Shown here piece after piece: positions 37,839 through 46,940 of a stretch of 64,000 nucleotides of DNA. The stretch is from NCBI RefSeq assembly GCF_002117105.1, contig NZ_CP019343.1:2604001-2668000 (forward strand), given 5' to 3'. This stretch comes from Oceanicoccus sagamiensis (GTDB taxonomy: Bacteria > Pseudomonadota > Gammaproteobacteria > Pseudomonadales > Dasaniaceae). The stretch's first letter is position 1, and the number at the start of each line of letters is the position of its first letter. The notes beneath the pieces are model-generated. The model was not told the origin of the DNA, searched no databases, and was given only the letters and a program-made list of their open reading frames with translations. The position numbers and the translations under genes are program-made.

Positions 37839-37950
37839 TTGTTTTGCAGTGACAGTGCTTATTACGCTTGGCCTTATTTAAAGTATGTGTCCTGGGCAGC
37901 AAACTGCGCTGGCTGGAATAACATTGTTTCTTAGTAATGATGGGGCTGAG

Positions 37951-37956
37951 TATAAT
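37951..37956 (+). promoter_or_regulatory. candidate -10 box for yajQ
   Basis: A perfect TATAAT lies 79 nt before yajQ. The -35 region at proper spacing (TTCTTA) is weak. AAGGAAA precedes the ATG. Confidence 0.35.
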
Positions 37957-38034
37957 CTACTCGTGCCGAACAATCATTCTTGTTAAGATCATGCCAGCTC
38001 CATAAATCATCTTGATAAGTTTTAAGGAAACGCC

Positions 38035-38517
38035 ATGCCTAGCTTTGATATTGTCTCTGAAGTTGATGCCCATGAATTTACCAATGCGGTTGATCAGGCG
38101 GGGCGTATTATCCAGACCCGCTTTGATTTTAAGGGAGTGGATGCCAAATTTGAGCGCAATGAGCTAACGGTGACGATTTTTGCCGAGGCGGATTTTCAAA
38201 TAACACAAATGGAAGATATGCTGCGCACGGCATTGATCAAGTGCAAAATTGACCCGTTGGCAATGACTATGGGTGAGATTGAAACAGCGGGTAAGCAAGT
38301 AAAGCAGTTGGTTACCATGCAAAATGGTCTGGAGTCGGATTTGGCCAGAAAGATTGTGAAACTGATCAAAGAGAAAAAAATGAAAGTGCAATCGCAAATT
38401 CAGGGCGATCAGGTGCGGGTGACTGGTAAGAAGCGCGATGATTTACAGCAGGTAATGGCATTTTTACGCGAAGAAGAGTTAGGTCAGCCCTTGCAGTTTA
38501 ATAATTTTAGAGACTAG
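38035..38517 (+). CDS. yajQ: YajQ family nucleotide-binding protein
   Basis: This 160-residue soluble protein matches YajQ over its full length: MPSFDIVSEVDAHEFTNAVD, TRFDFKGVDAKFE, KKMKVQSQIQGDQVRVTGK and the C-terminal LREEELGQPLQFNNFRD. YajQ proteins fold as two RNA-binding-like domains, and some bind cyclic di-GMP. It is upstream of and possibly co-transcribed with the ampG-like gene (44-nt gap). Confidence 0.95.
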   Translation: MPSFDIVSEVDAHEFTNAVDQAGRIIQTRFDFKGVDAKFERNELTVTIFAEADFQITQMEDMLRTALIKCKIDPLAMTMGEIETAGKQVKQLVTMQNGLESDLARKIVKLIKEKKMKVQSQIQGDQVRVTGKKRDDLQQVMAFLREEELGQPLQFNNFRD

Positions 38518-38561
38518 TACTGGAGCGATCCGATTAATATATTGTCTGTTAAGGATTTTTC

Positions 38562-39793
38562 TTGATTAGCCCGGAATTAAAGCAGGCTATTTTTAATCGG
38601 CGCATGTTGATCTGTGTTTTTACCGGCTTTAGTTCCGGTTTGCCCCTCTATGTCATTATTCAATTGTTGCAGGTCTGGTTGCGGGAAAATAATGCCAGCC
38701 TGACAGAGATCGGCCTTTTTGCCCTCGTGGGTATGCCCTATACCCTGAAGTTTCTGTGGGCGCCTTTGATGGATCGATATACCCTGCCACTGTTAGGGCG
38801 TCGCCGTGGCTGGTTGCTGCCTATGCAGATTGCCAGCCTTTTGTTGATAGGTCTGTTGGGTATGTTAGACCCACAGTTATCTTTGTTAACGGTCGCTTAT
38901 ATGGCGTTGGCGTTGGCGTTTTTTAGCGCCAGCCAGGATATTGTGCTCGATGCCTTGCGTCGGGAGATTTTGCCGGACTCCGAGTTGGGCTTGGGTAATA
39001 CCATTCATGTTCAGGCTTATCGCATAGCGGGTTTGGTGCCGGGGTCGCTGGCTTTGATTCTGGCGGACTTTATGTCCTGGACTACCGTTTTTTGGATTGT
39101 GGCTGCTTTTATGTTGCCGGGTATAGCCATGACCTTGCTGGTTAAGGAGCCCCCAGAGTGGAGGGTACACCGGCTACCTTGCAATCCGCCATTGTCGACC
39201 CTTTTAAAGAGTTCTTTACCCGTAAAACCCTGACCTCAGCCCTGTTGATTCTGGCCTTTATGTTTTTCTATAAAGTCGGCGACAGTATGGCCACCGCTTT
39301 GTCGTCGGTGTTTTATCTGGACCTTGGCTTTACCAAAACTGAAATAGGTGTAGTGGCTAAAAATGCCGGTTTATGGCCGATGATTATTGGCGGTCTGCTG
39401 GGTGGGGTATGGATGATTAAGCTGGGCATTAACCGGGCCTTGTGGATTTTTGGTGTGGTGCAGTTAATTAGTATTCTGGGTTTTGCCCTGTTAGCGGAGG
39501 TCGGTGCTAATTTGTGGTTATTGGCCGGGGTGATCACCTTTGAATATTTAGGGGTGGGTCTTGGCACGGCGGCCTTTGTAGCCTTTATTGCCAGAGAAAC
39601 CGACAAGCGTTATGCGGCCACTCAATTTGCGCTGCTAACGGCCCTGACGGCTTTGCCAAGAACCTTTGCCAATGCAGTAACCGGGGTGATTGTTGAATAT
39701 ACGGGCTGGACCAGTTTCTTTTTACTGTGTGCGCTGATTGCAATACCGGGGATGTTATTACTGTTTAAAGTGGCGCCCTGGAAAGCGCAGTAA
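38562..39793 (+). pseudogene. ampG: AmpG-like MFS muropeptide permease, interrupted by one frameshift
   Basis: Two open frames (38562-39233 and 39158-39793) together make one AmpG-type transporter of about 410 residues, which imports anhydro-muropeptides for cell-wall recycling. The first half has FTGFSSGLPLYVIIQLLQVW, FLWAPLMDRYTLP and ASQDIVLDALRREIL. The second has FFYKVGDSMATALSSVFY, KNAGLWPMIIGGLLGG and AATQFALLTALTALPRTF. The break falls at the C5 run 39150-39154; one added C gives ...VKEPPRVEGTPATLQ... continuously. It starts at a TTG with AAGGA upstream. It may be a real mutation or a base-calling gap. Confidence 0.85.
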
Positions 39794-39794
39794 G

Positions 39795-39871
39795 CAGGGA
39801 ATAAATTGCCCCCATCCATTAAGGGGGCATATGCGTTGAAGTGTTACCTTCCATATACGGAGAAATCCGTC
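39795..39871 (-). ncRNA. candidate small RNA, tandem copy A
   Basis: Predicted minus-strand RNA of about 75 nt. It would start 7 nt after the -10-like GATAGT (39878-39883), contains hairpin ACGGATTTCTCCGT and ends in stem GCCCCC/GGGGGC (39808-39828) followed by AATTTATT. It holds four GGA motifs. It is about two-thirds identical to copy B by eye, and both have an AATACTTAGGTATT-like palindrome at the same 53-nt distance upstream of the -10. Nothing proves transcription. Confidence 0.4.
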
Positions 39872-39925
39872 TCCCTCACTATCATCACAGGCCTTAGTCT
39901 GGCCCTAAAAGGCACAGAGGTAAAT

Positions 39926-39944
39926 AATACCTAAGTATTAGTAC
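39926..39944. promoter_or_regulatory. candidate response-regulator site upstream of sRNA A
   Basis: AATACCTAAGTATTAGTAC shares the half-site AAGTATTAGT with the palindrome in front of the LuxR-type regulator gene (46829-46853). Confidence 0.4.
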
Positions 39945-40024
39945 GTATTTTGGGCTTACTATTTATGAGGCTTTTGACTGGGGCGCTTTGCTAAGCAGGG
40001 CAGGGTGATGGTTGCTTTTAAAGG

Positions 40025-40099
40025 AAGGAAAATGGCCCCCTTCCCTAGTGGGGGCATATGTGGCGTAGCGCAACGATCCCTATATTGCGGAAGTCCCTC
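40025..40099 (-). ncRNA. candidate small RNA, tandem copy B
   Basis: Second copy of the repeat on the minus strand: -10-like GATAGT at 40106-40111, a body with four GGA motifs (including GGGGGA, GGGAC, GGGAT), and terminator stem GCCCCC/GGGGGC (40035-40055) followed by a T/C-rich tail. It ends the gap between two convergent genes and shares the conserved block CCTGTG..TGATAGTGAGGG with copy A. Confidence 0.4.
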
Positions 40100-40152
40100 C
40101 CCCTCACTATCAGCACAGGGTATAGTTTGGTCATAAAGTATGAAGAAAGATA

Positions 40153-40170
40153 TAGTACTTAAGTATTACA
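40153..40170. promoter_or_regulatory. candidate response-regulator site upstream of sRNA B
   Basis: TAGTACTTAAGTATTACA is a near-perfect palindrome, aligned with the copy A site and at the same distance (53 nt) from the -10-like hexamer. Confidence 0.4.
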
Positions 40171-40184
40171 TCTATGCTTATTGC

Positions 40185-42290
40185 TCAGAAACCCAGAGTG
40201 GCCCTTAGCAGATAGCGGCTCTCATAGGCATTAATTCGATGAAATTCGGTGTATTCCTGGTCAAAAATATTCTGCCCGATCAATTCGACCAGCACTTCTT
40301 TGTCATCCATCCGCAGCCGTTTGGCCAGACGGGCATCAACCCGAACATAGTCATCAGACGGGTCACCTTGCTCCCAGTCGGCTTCATCCTGGTAATAGAC
40401 CATCAAGCTGGTTTCTAGCCCGGAATCAAAAAAGTAGGCGGTGGTCAGGCTGGTCATTTCTGCGGGTACAATATCGTCCCAGTTTTTGTAGCGAACCCTG
40501 ACATCATCAAAGATCTGCCTTAGCCACAGGCCTTCATGGTCGGTATAGCTGTATTGGAAGTTGATAAGCCAGTGGCGATCAGGCTGGTATTTAATCTGCG
40601 TTTCTAGCCCTTCGGTATCGACCCAGGCGGAGTTGGTCCTCAGGGTAAAGTCTTCATTGAGATCGCTAAAGCCAAAATAGCTGGAGGTATCCAGATTGGT
40701 ATATTTCACCAGATCACGGCTTTTTTCTTTAAATAATTTCACTTCGATGGTGAGTGCCTGATCTAGCAGGCTGCCGTAATAGCTGATTTCCTGACTTTCA
40801 AATTTTTCGGTTTTTAGATTGTCCGGCGCAAAGGTGTCTATATCGAGGATATAGCCCGCTTCGGTGACGCCGCTTTGCTGGTTGGCTTCATAGAGCCCCG
40901 GCGAACGCTCGCCATTGTTGTAGGCCACGCGGAGGGTGTGGTTTGTGGTGATATGGTAGTTAGCGGAAACCCGGTAAGAGCTATAGTCGTTAACTACTGT
41001 ATTATATTCTACAATCACCCCGGCATTCAGGGTCCAGTGCTCTGAGGGCTTGGCTTCAAGGTTGCTGAACAGGCGCTGCGAACTTTCTTCAACGTCCACG
41101 GCATCCACAAATTGCCGCTCGCTTTTCATACGGTCATAGCGGCTTGCCAGGCCCACCATATAGCGAGTACTGGCGCCCAGTTCGCCTTTGTAGCGAAACT
41201 CTATATCGCTGCGTTCCGCATAGCTGTCATAGAGGCCAAAAATAATCTCAAAATCATCGAGGCCGGGGAAAATGCCGGGTACATCGCCCGGAGATACCCC
41301 AAGAAAATCTGAAAATAAACCCAGCTCCTCCGGTGCATCTATATCAGCATGGTTGTAATAGAACAGAAGTTCAAAGCTGTCCTGATTTGCTAAGCGTCGC
41401 TCCCAATGGCTAAACAGGTAGTAGCTCTCATAATCCCATTTGATAATATCGTCAACGCTGATGGAGCGGCCGCTATCGGCCATGTCAATATTGTTATCGC
41501 TATAGCCGACTTGAATATCAATCGAATCATATAAGGTCGGTGTGATAATGGTACGCAGATTGATATAGCTGGTTTCAGTATCATCACTAAAGGCATACTC
41601 ACTGCTTTCCGGGAAGCCGCTGTTATAGCGGTAGCCGCCATTGATTTTGTAGGTAAAGCCTTCTTCTATACCGCTATAAGCGGCTGAAATATTCTGTGTG
41701 TCCCAATCACCGGCTACGGCGCGTACTCGCCAGCCTTTGTTGGCAATGGGGGCTCGGGTAATAATGTTGATCGAGGCGGTGGTGGCGTTAGCGCCATCAG
41801 CCGGTGCATTGGCGCCGCGAATGACTTCGATATAGTCAATATCATCAAGCTCTATACCTAGCGTTGACCACAGCACGGCATTTTCTGACGGTTCATAAAC
41901 CGAGCGGCCATCGATTTTAACCTCCATGCGGTAGGAATATTCCTGCGGGAAGCCATGGTAATTAATCGCGGGGCGGCCGTAGTGGGGCATATAGACCTGG
42001 AAACCGGGTATTAGGCGAAACAGGTCGACAATCTCTACAGCTGCGGAAGCATCGATCATTTGGCGGTCAATAATGGATACGGAGGTCGGGGCCTCAGCGA
42101 TAGTCTGTGGGAAGTGGCTGGCTCCGGTAACCAGAGGGATATCACTGAACATATCATCTTCAGTCACCGCCGCACTTTTAGCTGAGCCATTAACAGGCAA
42201 GGTCAGCATCAATGCCACCAGTACAGAATTAAGGCTGATAGATTTTTTTGCCGTGTTAATAATCCAGCTTTGCATGATCGGGTTATCCAC
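40185..42290 (-). CDS. TonB-dependent receptor
   Basis: This 701-residue outer-membrane receptor has a signal sequence (about 13-37), a plug domain (AEAPTSVSIIDRQMIDASAA, IVDLFRLIPGFQVYM, IDYIEVIRGANAPADGANAT, TASINIITRAPI) and a long beta-barrel ending in YLLRATLGF, which has the terminal Phe. It is similar to CirA/FepA-type receptors, but the ligand is unknown. The start is a GTG; an in-frame ATG at 42275 is equally possible. It lies in one direction with the kinase, the solute-binding protein and the LuxR regulator, suggesting a joint sensing role. Confidence 0.88.
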   Translation of the reverse strand: MDNPIMQSWIINTAKKSISLNSVLVALMLTLPVNGSAKSAAVTEDDMFSDIPLVTGASHFPQTIAEAPTSVSIIDRQMIDASAAVEIVDLFRLIPGFQVYMPHYGRPAINYHGFPQEYSYRMEVKIDGRSVYEPSENAVLWSTLGIELDDIDYIEVIRGANAPADGANATTASINIITRAPIANKGWRVRAVAGDWDTQNISAAYSGIEEGFTYKINGGYRYNSGFPESSEYAFSDDTETSYINLRTIITPTLYDSIDIQVGYSDNNIDMADSGRSISVDDIIKWDYESYYLFSHWERRLANQDSFELLFYYNHADIDAPEELGLFSDFLGVSPGDVPGIFPGLDDFEIIFGLYDSYAERSDIEFRYKGELGASTRYMVGLASRYDRMKSERQFVDAVDVEESSQRLFSNLEAKPSEHWTLNAGVIVEYNTVVNDYSSYRVSANYHITTNHTLRVAYNNGERSPGLYEANQQSGVTEAGYILDIDTFAPDNLKTEKFESQEISYYGSLLDQALTIEVKLFKEKSRDLVKYTNLDTSSYFGFSDLNEDFTLRTNSAWVDTEGLETQIKYQPDRHWLINFQYSYTDHEGLWLRQIFDDVRVRYKNWDDIVPAEMTSLTTAYFFDSGLETSLMVYYQDEADWEQGDPSDDYVRVDARLAKRLRMDDKEVLVELIGQNIFDQEYTEFHRINAYESRYLLRATLGF

Positions 42291-42375
42291 TATTGATAAA
42301 CTCAGCTTTTATTATTCTTGGATATAGCGCAAGGCTTTTTAATCAACCCAACGGGAATTTTTGCAAAATCGTGCT

Positions 42376-45060
42376 TTATAACTTGGCTATAGTAGCTTTT
42401 AATAGGTCCAATTGTGAGATGAGCTGGCTCTGCTCTGCCTCGGCTTTTAAGCTGGAGCGCAAAGTATTAATAGCGGTGGTAATGTCGTCGGTGCCGAAAA
42501 TACCTGACAGCCCAAGCATTTCATGGGTGATGTCAGAAATGGCTTCGGCTTGGTTGTTATGGATTGCCTGGTCTAAATTATTAACCAGTCGATTAAGTTC
42601 TTCCGCCAGTGATTGCCTGGAGGCGACAGACTCTAGCAATGGTTCGGTGGCGGTTGATGTCTCGGTGAGGGTAATACCCGTTAGCTCAGCGATAGCTTGC
42701 AGCAGTTTTTGTTCATCCAGTGGTTTAAATAATATATCCACAGCGCCCGCTTGAAATAGCGCGGTACGTTCGTTTTCCATAATATTGGCGGTTAGGCCAA
42801 GGATGGGAATACCTTCTTCGCCGGATAAGTCAGCAATCTGTGCTGTTGCGGTTATACCATCCATCACGGGCATATGAATATCCATCAGCACCACATCCAC
42901 TTTATGCTGCTTAAATTGCTGCACAGCCTCTTCACCGTTATCGGCGGTAAGCACTTTAGCGCCCAGCATTTCAAGTACAGACTGGATCAGTTGCTGGTTA
43001 TAGCTGTTGTCTTCGGCTACCAGGATTTGCAGGCCTTTTAAGTGTTGGATCATTGCTGCAGGCGGTTTATCTTGCTGTGGTTTTTGGCCAATCAGTTCTT
43101 GCAGTTTGGCCATTAAAATATGTTGGCGCAGCGGTCTGGATAAATGGTGAATAGGTGCGGCCTGTTGCCAGAGCGACTCCGGAAGTTGATGGTCCAGATG
43201 ACTGTGGCTGGTTAAAATCAGGATAGGGCCACTAAAATATTCTCTGATCGCCGCGAGTTGCTCGGCAATATCCTTCTGCTCACTGGTGTCAGCAGCCAGT
43301 CCGATAATAATCAGGTCGGTACTGTTATCGTTGCTCAGCTCTGTTAATAGTTGTTGTGCTGAGTGATGGGTGCTTAGTTTGCCTTCCAGATGAGCCAGTA
43401 AGCTGGATAGTGCCTGGCGAGAGCTGTCGTGGGTTTCAAGTACAGCAATATTTAATGGCTTGCCCAATGCTGTCGGAGCGGGTTGCAGCGTTTTACTCTT
43501 GGCAAGCTCCAGCGTGACAGTAAAGGTACTGCCTTGATTTAGTGTGCTATTAATGCTGATACTGCCACCCATTAAATCCAGCAGTTGTTTGCAAATGACA
43601 AGGCCAAGGCCGGTGCCACCGAAGCGGCGGGTAATCGAATCGTCTGCCTGAGAGAAGGGCTGGAATAATCGCTGTTGGCTTTCCTCATTCATGCCAATGC
43701 CTGAATCGATAACCTGAAAGCATAGCTGCGCTTTTTCCGTACTGTCCTGGAGTGAAGAGATATGCAGTATCACTTCACCCTGATCGGTAAACTTAATCGC
43801 GTTGCTTAACAGGTTGTTAATAATTTGTTTAATACGGGTGGGATCGCCCTGTAAGGTGACAGGTACATCAGGATCTATAATCAGTACCAGTTCCAGCGCT
43901 TTACTATGAGCCTGATAGGCTTGCATGGCGATCAGACTTTCCATGGCTTCGCGACAATTAAACTCAATGCTTTCAATCGGCAGAGCCTGCTCCTGCAATT
44001 TTGAAAAATCCAGAATGCCATCAATGGTGCCCATTAATAGCTCAGAAGCAGCCACAATATTTTCGCTGTACTGTGTTTGAGTGTCATTCATTTTAGATTG
44101 ATGCAATAGCCGAGAGAAGCCAGTGACTGCTGTTAGAGGTGTTCGCAGTTCATGGCTCATTCTGGCCAAAAATTGGTCTTTGGCTGCCATGGCCAATTTC
44201 AAATCTTGTTGGGCTTTTTCCAGGTCAGTATTTTTATCGCCAATATTTTTTAATGCCAGGGTGAGCTGCAAGGTGGCATCTTTTACCCGCTGCTCCAGTT
44301 GTTCCTGGGAGGTGGCTACGGCTGCGGCAAGGCTATTAATACCCCGTGCCAATGCCTGGGTTTCTACGGGGCCAACTTCTTTGGCATGGCTGTCATACTT
44401 GCCTGCGCCGAGGTCGCTAACGGTTTTTTCCAGCGAGAGTACCGGGGCTGAAATACTGCGGCCAATTCTTAAGGCCAGGATAGAAACAATTAACACCACA
44501 TTGAAGGTAATCGAGCCGATAATATGAAGGTTTGAGCGCTCTTGTTGATACAGCTGTTCCCGACTGATGGCTAAAGACACCCAGCCATATTGTTGCGGGC
44601 TGGCATTATCGTCATCCTCTTCTTCAGAACCAAAGTCGGATAATTGCTGGATGCTTTCAATAATCGGTTTGCAAATATGTAAGTAGTCATCGGTGTCAAA
44701 GCGGCTTTCTGTAATACATGGCTGGATATAGCGAGGTACCATAATGGCCGGGTTGCCGGTAACAGCTATCAAGTCATTATTGCTATTGATAAAGCCCACA
44801 CTGGCGGTGGAAGGGAAACGCATGGCACTGCGGCCCAGGTTTTCCAGTGAGTTTCTATCTTCTGCATACATACTTAATTCAGCCGCAGAGGCAAGAAACG
44901 CTGCGGTGGTTTCGCCGGAGTCAACCAGTGAGCGATTTAAGGCTTCATTCTGGGTGGTTAAAGCGAACCAGGATAACGCGGCAGCAACCGTCAGGATAGG
45001 TGCTATCGATATCAGTAACAGACGGCTGCGAATGCCCGTGAAGCGTTGCCTAAAACTCAT
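42376..45060 (-). CDS. BarA-type hybrid sensor histidine kinase with HPt domain
   Basis: The 894-residue kinase has helix 1 (LLLISIAPILTVAAALSWF), a periplasmic sensor (about 35-175), helix 2 (IIGSITFNVVLIVSILAL), HAMP, HisKA with MSHELRTPLTAV (His303), HATPase (NNLLSNAIKFTD, GGTGLGLVICKQ), a degenerate receiver, an intact receiver (DVVLMDIHMPVMDG, Asp727) and a C-terminal HPt (His846 in THEMLGLSGIFG). The start overlaps the stop of the solute-binding-protein gene by 4 nt. The phosphorelay probably ends on the LuxR-type regulator just upstream. Confidence 0.92.
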   Translation of the reverse strand: MSFRQRFTGIRSRLLLISIAPILTVAAALSWFALTTQNEALNRSLVDSGETTAAFLASAAELSMYAEDRNSLENLGRSAMRFPSTASVGFINSNNDLIAVTGNPAIMVPRYIQPCITESRFDTDDYLHICKPIIESIQQLSDFGSEEEDDDNASPQQYGWVSLAISREQLYQQERSNLHIIGSITFNVVLIVSILALRIGRSISAPVLSLEKTVSDLGAGKYDSHAKEVGPVETQALARGINSLAAAVATSQEQLEQRVKDATLQLTLALKNIGDKNTDLEKAQQDLKLAMAAKDQFLARMSHELRTPLTAVTGFSRLLHQSKMNDTQTQYSENIVAASELLMGTIDGILDFSKLQEQALPIESIEFNCREAMESLIAMQAYQAHSKALELVLIIDPDVPVTLQGDPTRIKQIINNLLSNAIKFTDQGEVILHISSLQDSTEKAQLCFQVIDSGIGMNEESQQRLFQPFSQADDSITRRFGGTGLGLVICKQLLDLMGGSISINSTLNQGSTFTVTLELAKSKTLQPAPTALGKPLNIAVLETHDSSRQALSSLLAHLEGKLSTHHSAQQLLTELSNDNSTDLIIIGLAADTSEQKDIAEQLAAIREYFSGPILILTSHSHLDHQLPESLWQQAAPIHHLSRPLRQHILMAKLQELIGQKPQQDKPPAAMIQHLKGLQILVAEDNSYNQQLIQSVLEMLGAKVLTADNGEEAVQQFKQHKVDVVLMDIHMPVMDGITATAQIADLSGEEGIPILGLTANIMENERTALFQAGAVDILFKPLDEQKLLQAIAELTGITLTETSTATEPLLESVASRQSLAEELNRLVNNLDQAIHNNQAEAISDITHEMLGLSGIFGTDDITTAINTLRSSLKAEAEQSQLISQLDLLKATIAKL

Positions 45061-46028
45061 TCGGTGGTCACCTCCCCAGCTCGTATCTGTTGCTGGTAAA
45101 ACTCGGGTGACTGTGTGTTTATACGCAGTGAGCGGGCTACAGAGCGGTTAATGGTGACGGAAAAGAACGCGCTATTATCCGGCTTGCTGGTGGATGCTTG
45201 AGTGCCTTTCATCAGTTGCTGGGCGATGGCGGATGCCACATTTTCAGGAGAGCTATACACCGAGGCCAGTGCGCCAGCATCAACATATTTATGAGAATAG
45301 GCGATTAAGGGTTTGCGGTAGCGGTAGCTCAGTGGCAAGGTCCATTTTGCCGCCAGCTGGTTAATATGTTTTCTATCGGGCAGCACGATAAAAAAATCAC
45401 TGCTGCGCATAATGGGCTCAATAATTTTTATCGGATTGCTATCAGGTTCAAGCAGGGCAATATTGACACTGAGACCAAGTTTTTTGGCTTTGGCTCTGAT
45501 ATTCGGTATTTGCGCTTTATTGGATGGGCCAACCAGCAGGCCAATGGTTTTTGACTCTGGCACCAGTTGCAAGCCCAGTGCAAAAAACCGTGATATCGGT
45601 TGGTCGATAAATAAGGGTGTGATTGGCTGGTTGCTGGCCTGGTTGGCGTCGGTAATATTGTCCTGAGCAAGTTGTTGAAAACTGGAGTGAGTAATAAGTG
45701 CGTTAGTGATGGCCTTGTCAGGGTATTGCTGGTAAGAAAAGGCAGCCGCTTTAGTACCAATGGAGATTATCTGGTCGGCGTTATTTTTCAATTGCGCCGG
45801 TTGCGGTTTTTTGATTTCTATAATGGTTTTATCAATCTCAATACCGGCTGTATTGAGTGATTGCTCGGTAGAGTTAATAATTTTTTTATAGATGCCGTCG
45901 TTTTTTACCACGACAAAGGTGACCGGAATACTCTCAGCCAGGGTATCTATGGGCGAACACAAAGAGATCACCGCTAATAAAAGCGGTGTGGTCAGTCTAT
46001 TTAATAGCGCTGAGCCAACCTTTGGCAT
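45057..46028 (-). CDS. ABC-type substrate-binding protein without transporter partners
   Basis: This 323-residue exported protein (signal peptide about 10-32) is of the ABC_sub_bind/YtrF-like class: PVTFVVVKNDGIYKKIINST, IISIGTKAAAFSYQQYPD, LVPESKTIGLLVGPSNKAQI, FFIVLPDRKHIN and ALASVYSSPENVASAIAQQL. No permease or ATPase is nearby, and the gene overlaps the kinase gene by 4 nt. It probably serves as a periplasmic ligand sensor for the kinase and not as a transporter part. Confidence 0.85.
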   Translation of the reverse strand: MPKVGSALLNRLTTPLLLAVISLCSPIDTLAESIPVTFVVVKNDGIYKKIINSTEQSLNTAGIEIDKTIIEIKKPQPAQLKNNADQIISIGTKAAAFSYQQYPDKAITNALITHSSFQQLAQDNITDANQASNQPITPLFIDQPISRFFALGLQLVPESKTIGLLVGPSNKAQIPNIRAKAKKLGLSVNIALLEPDSNPIKIIEPIMRSSDFFIVLPDRKHINQLAAKWTLPLSYRYRKPLIAYSHKYVDAGALASVYSSPENVASAIAQQLMKGTQASTSKPDNSAFFSVTINRSVARSLRINTQSPEFYQQQIRAGEVTTE

Positions 46029-46103
46029 TAATTTTCCATAATCATTGTTTGTTAATATTATTGATGCAAAACTGCTTTGCAGTGCAGTTGCTTATTCAAC
46101 GTT

Positions 46104-46759
46104 CTAATTGTCATTTATCAGTCCAAGTTTTTGCGCGAGCAAACCAATTTGCGTTCGGTTTTTTAATTCCAGTGCGCGCAAGATGGCACTCACATGGACC
46201 TTAATCGTGTTGTCAGATAGCTCTCTTTCCAGGGCAATCACTTTGTTGGATTTACCCTGGCCAATCATTCTAAAAATATCCAGCTGCCGATCTGTCAGTG
46301 CCGACATTACCCGCTCCAGGTCCAGGTCTGGTAAAGGACCTGGGCCAGATGAAACCGGTGGCTGGCTATTGTTGCTGAGTGCATCCGGTAAAAAATGACT
46401 GCCAGATATCACTGCATTAATGGCATCGACCACTTTTTCCATTGCCTCGCCTTTATTGACAAAGGCCGAGGCCCCAAATCGATGCATTGCTGCATATGCT
46501 GCTGATTGTCAGTGGCCGAAAGAACAACGACAGGCAGGTTGGGCCTGAGTTCGCAGAGTTTGCGCAGGAACACAAAGGCGGTTTCGCCGGGGATAAACAA
46601 GTCCACAATGGCAACGTCAAAATCCCTTTGATTAATCGTATTGAGTGCAATTTCTCCGCTGCTCGCTTCAACGCATTCAATGGTTGAATAGTGCTTGTTT
46701 AATAAATCCCTTAAGGCGGCTCGAATCAGTTGATGATCATCAACAATTAGTACTTGCAT
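46104..46759 (-). pseudogene. LuxR/NarL-type response regulator, interrupted by one frameshift
   Basis: Two overlapping frames make one regulator of about 218 residues. The receiver (QVLIVDDHQLIRAALRDLL, Asp in DVAIVDLFIPGET) continues after a switch at the C4 run 46472-46475 into GASAFVNKGEAMEKVVDAIN and a LuxR-type DNA-binding domain (LTDRQLDIFRMIGQGKSNK, DNTIKVHVSAILRALELKNR). One added base restores it. It resembles the AgmR/ErbR group that regulates alcohol oxidation in pseudomonads. It is the likely partner of the neighbouring hybrid kinase. If the break is real, the DNA-binding half is lost. Confidence 0.88.
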
Positions 46760-46828
46760 ATCGTGCTCATTGTTAGCTAAAAACAGCTTATTGTTAGCGA
46801 TAGCTATTTTCTAATGGATGGGGGAATA

Positions 46829-46853
46829 GACCAATACTTCTAAAGTATTAGTC
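46829..46853. promoter_or_regulatory. palindrome upstream of the LuxR-type regulator
   Basis: A 25-bp dyad, GACCAATACTT then CTA then AAGTATTAGTC, with one mismatch in 11-bp arms, lies 70 nt before the regulator start. It is a candidate autoregulatory site, with half-sites also found at the two sRNA candidates. Confidence 0.55.
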
Positions 46854-46940
46854 CTGTTGGTATTTGTTGGCAGTTTACCTTTAACGGCGGGCAAGGCCAA
46901 TTGATGGCTTGGCTATATAATACCTGATAGAAACAGGGGG

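Noticed and set aside
37708-37902. 64-codon minus-strand frame upstream of cobU
   Set aside because: It lies almost entirely within the REP pair and reads its palindromes.
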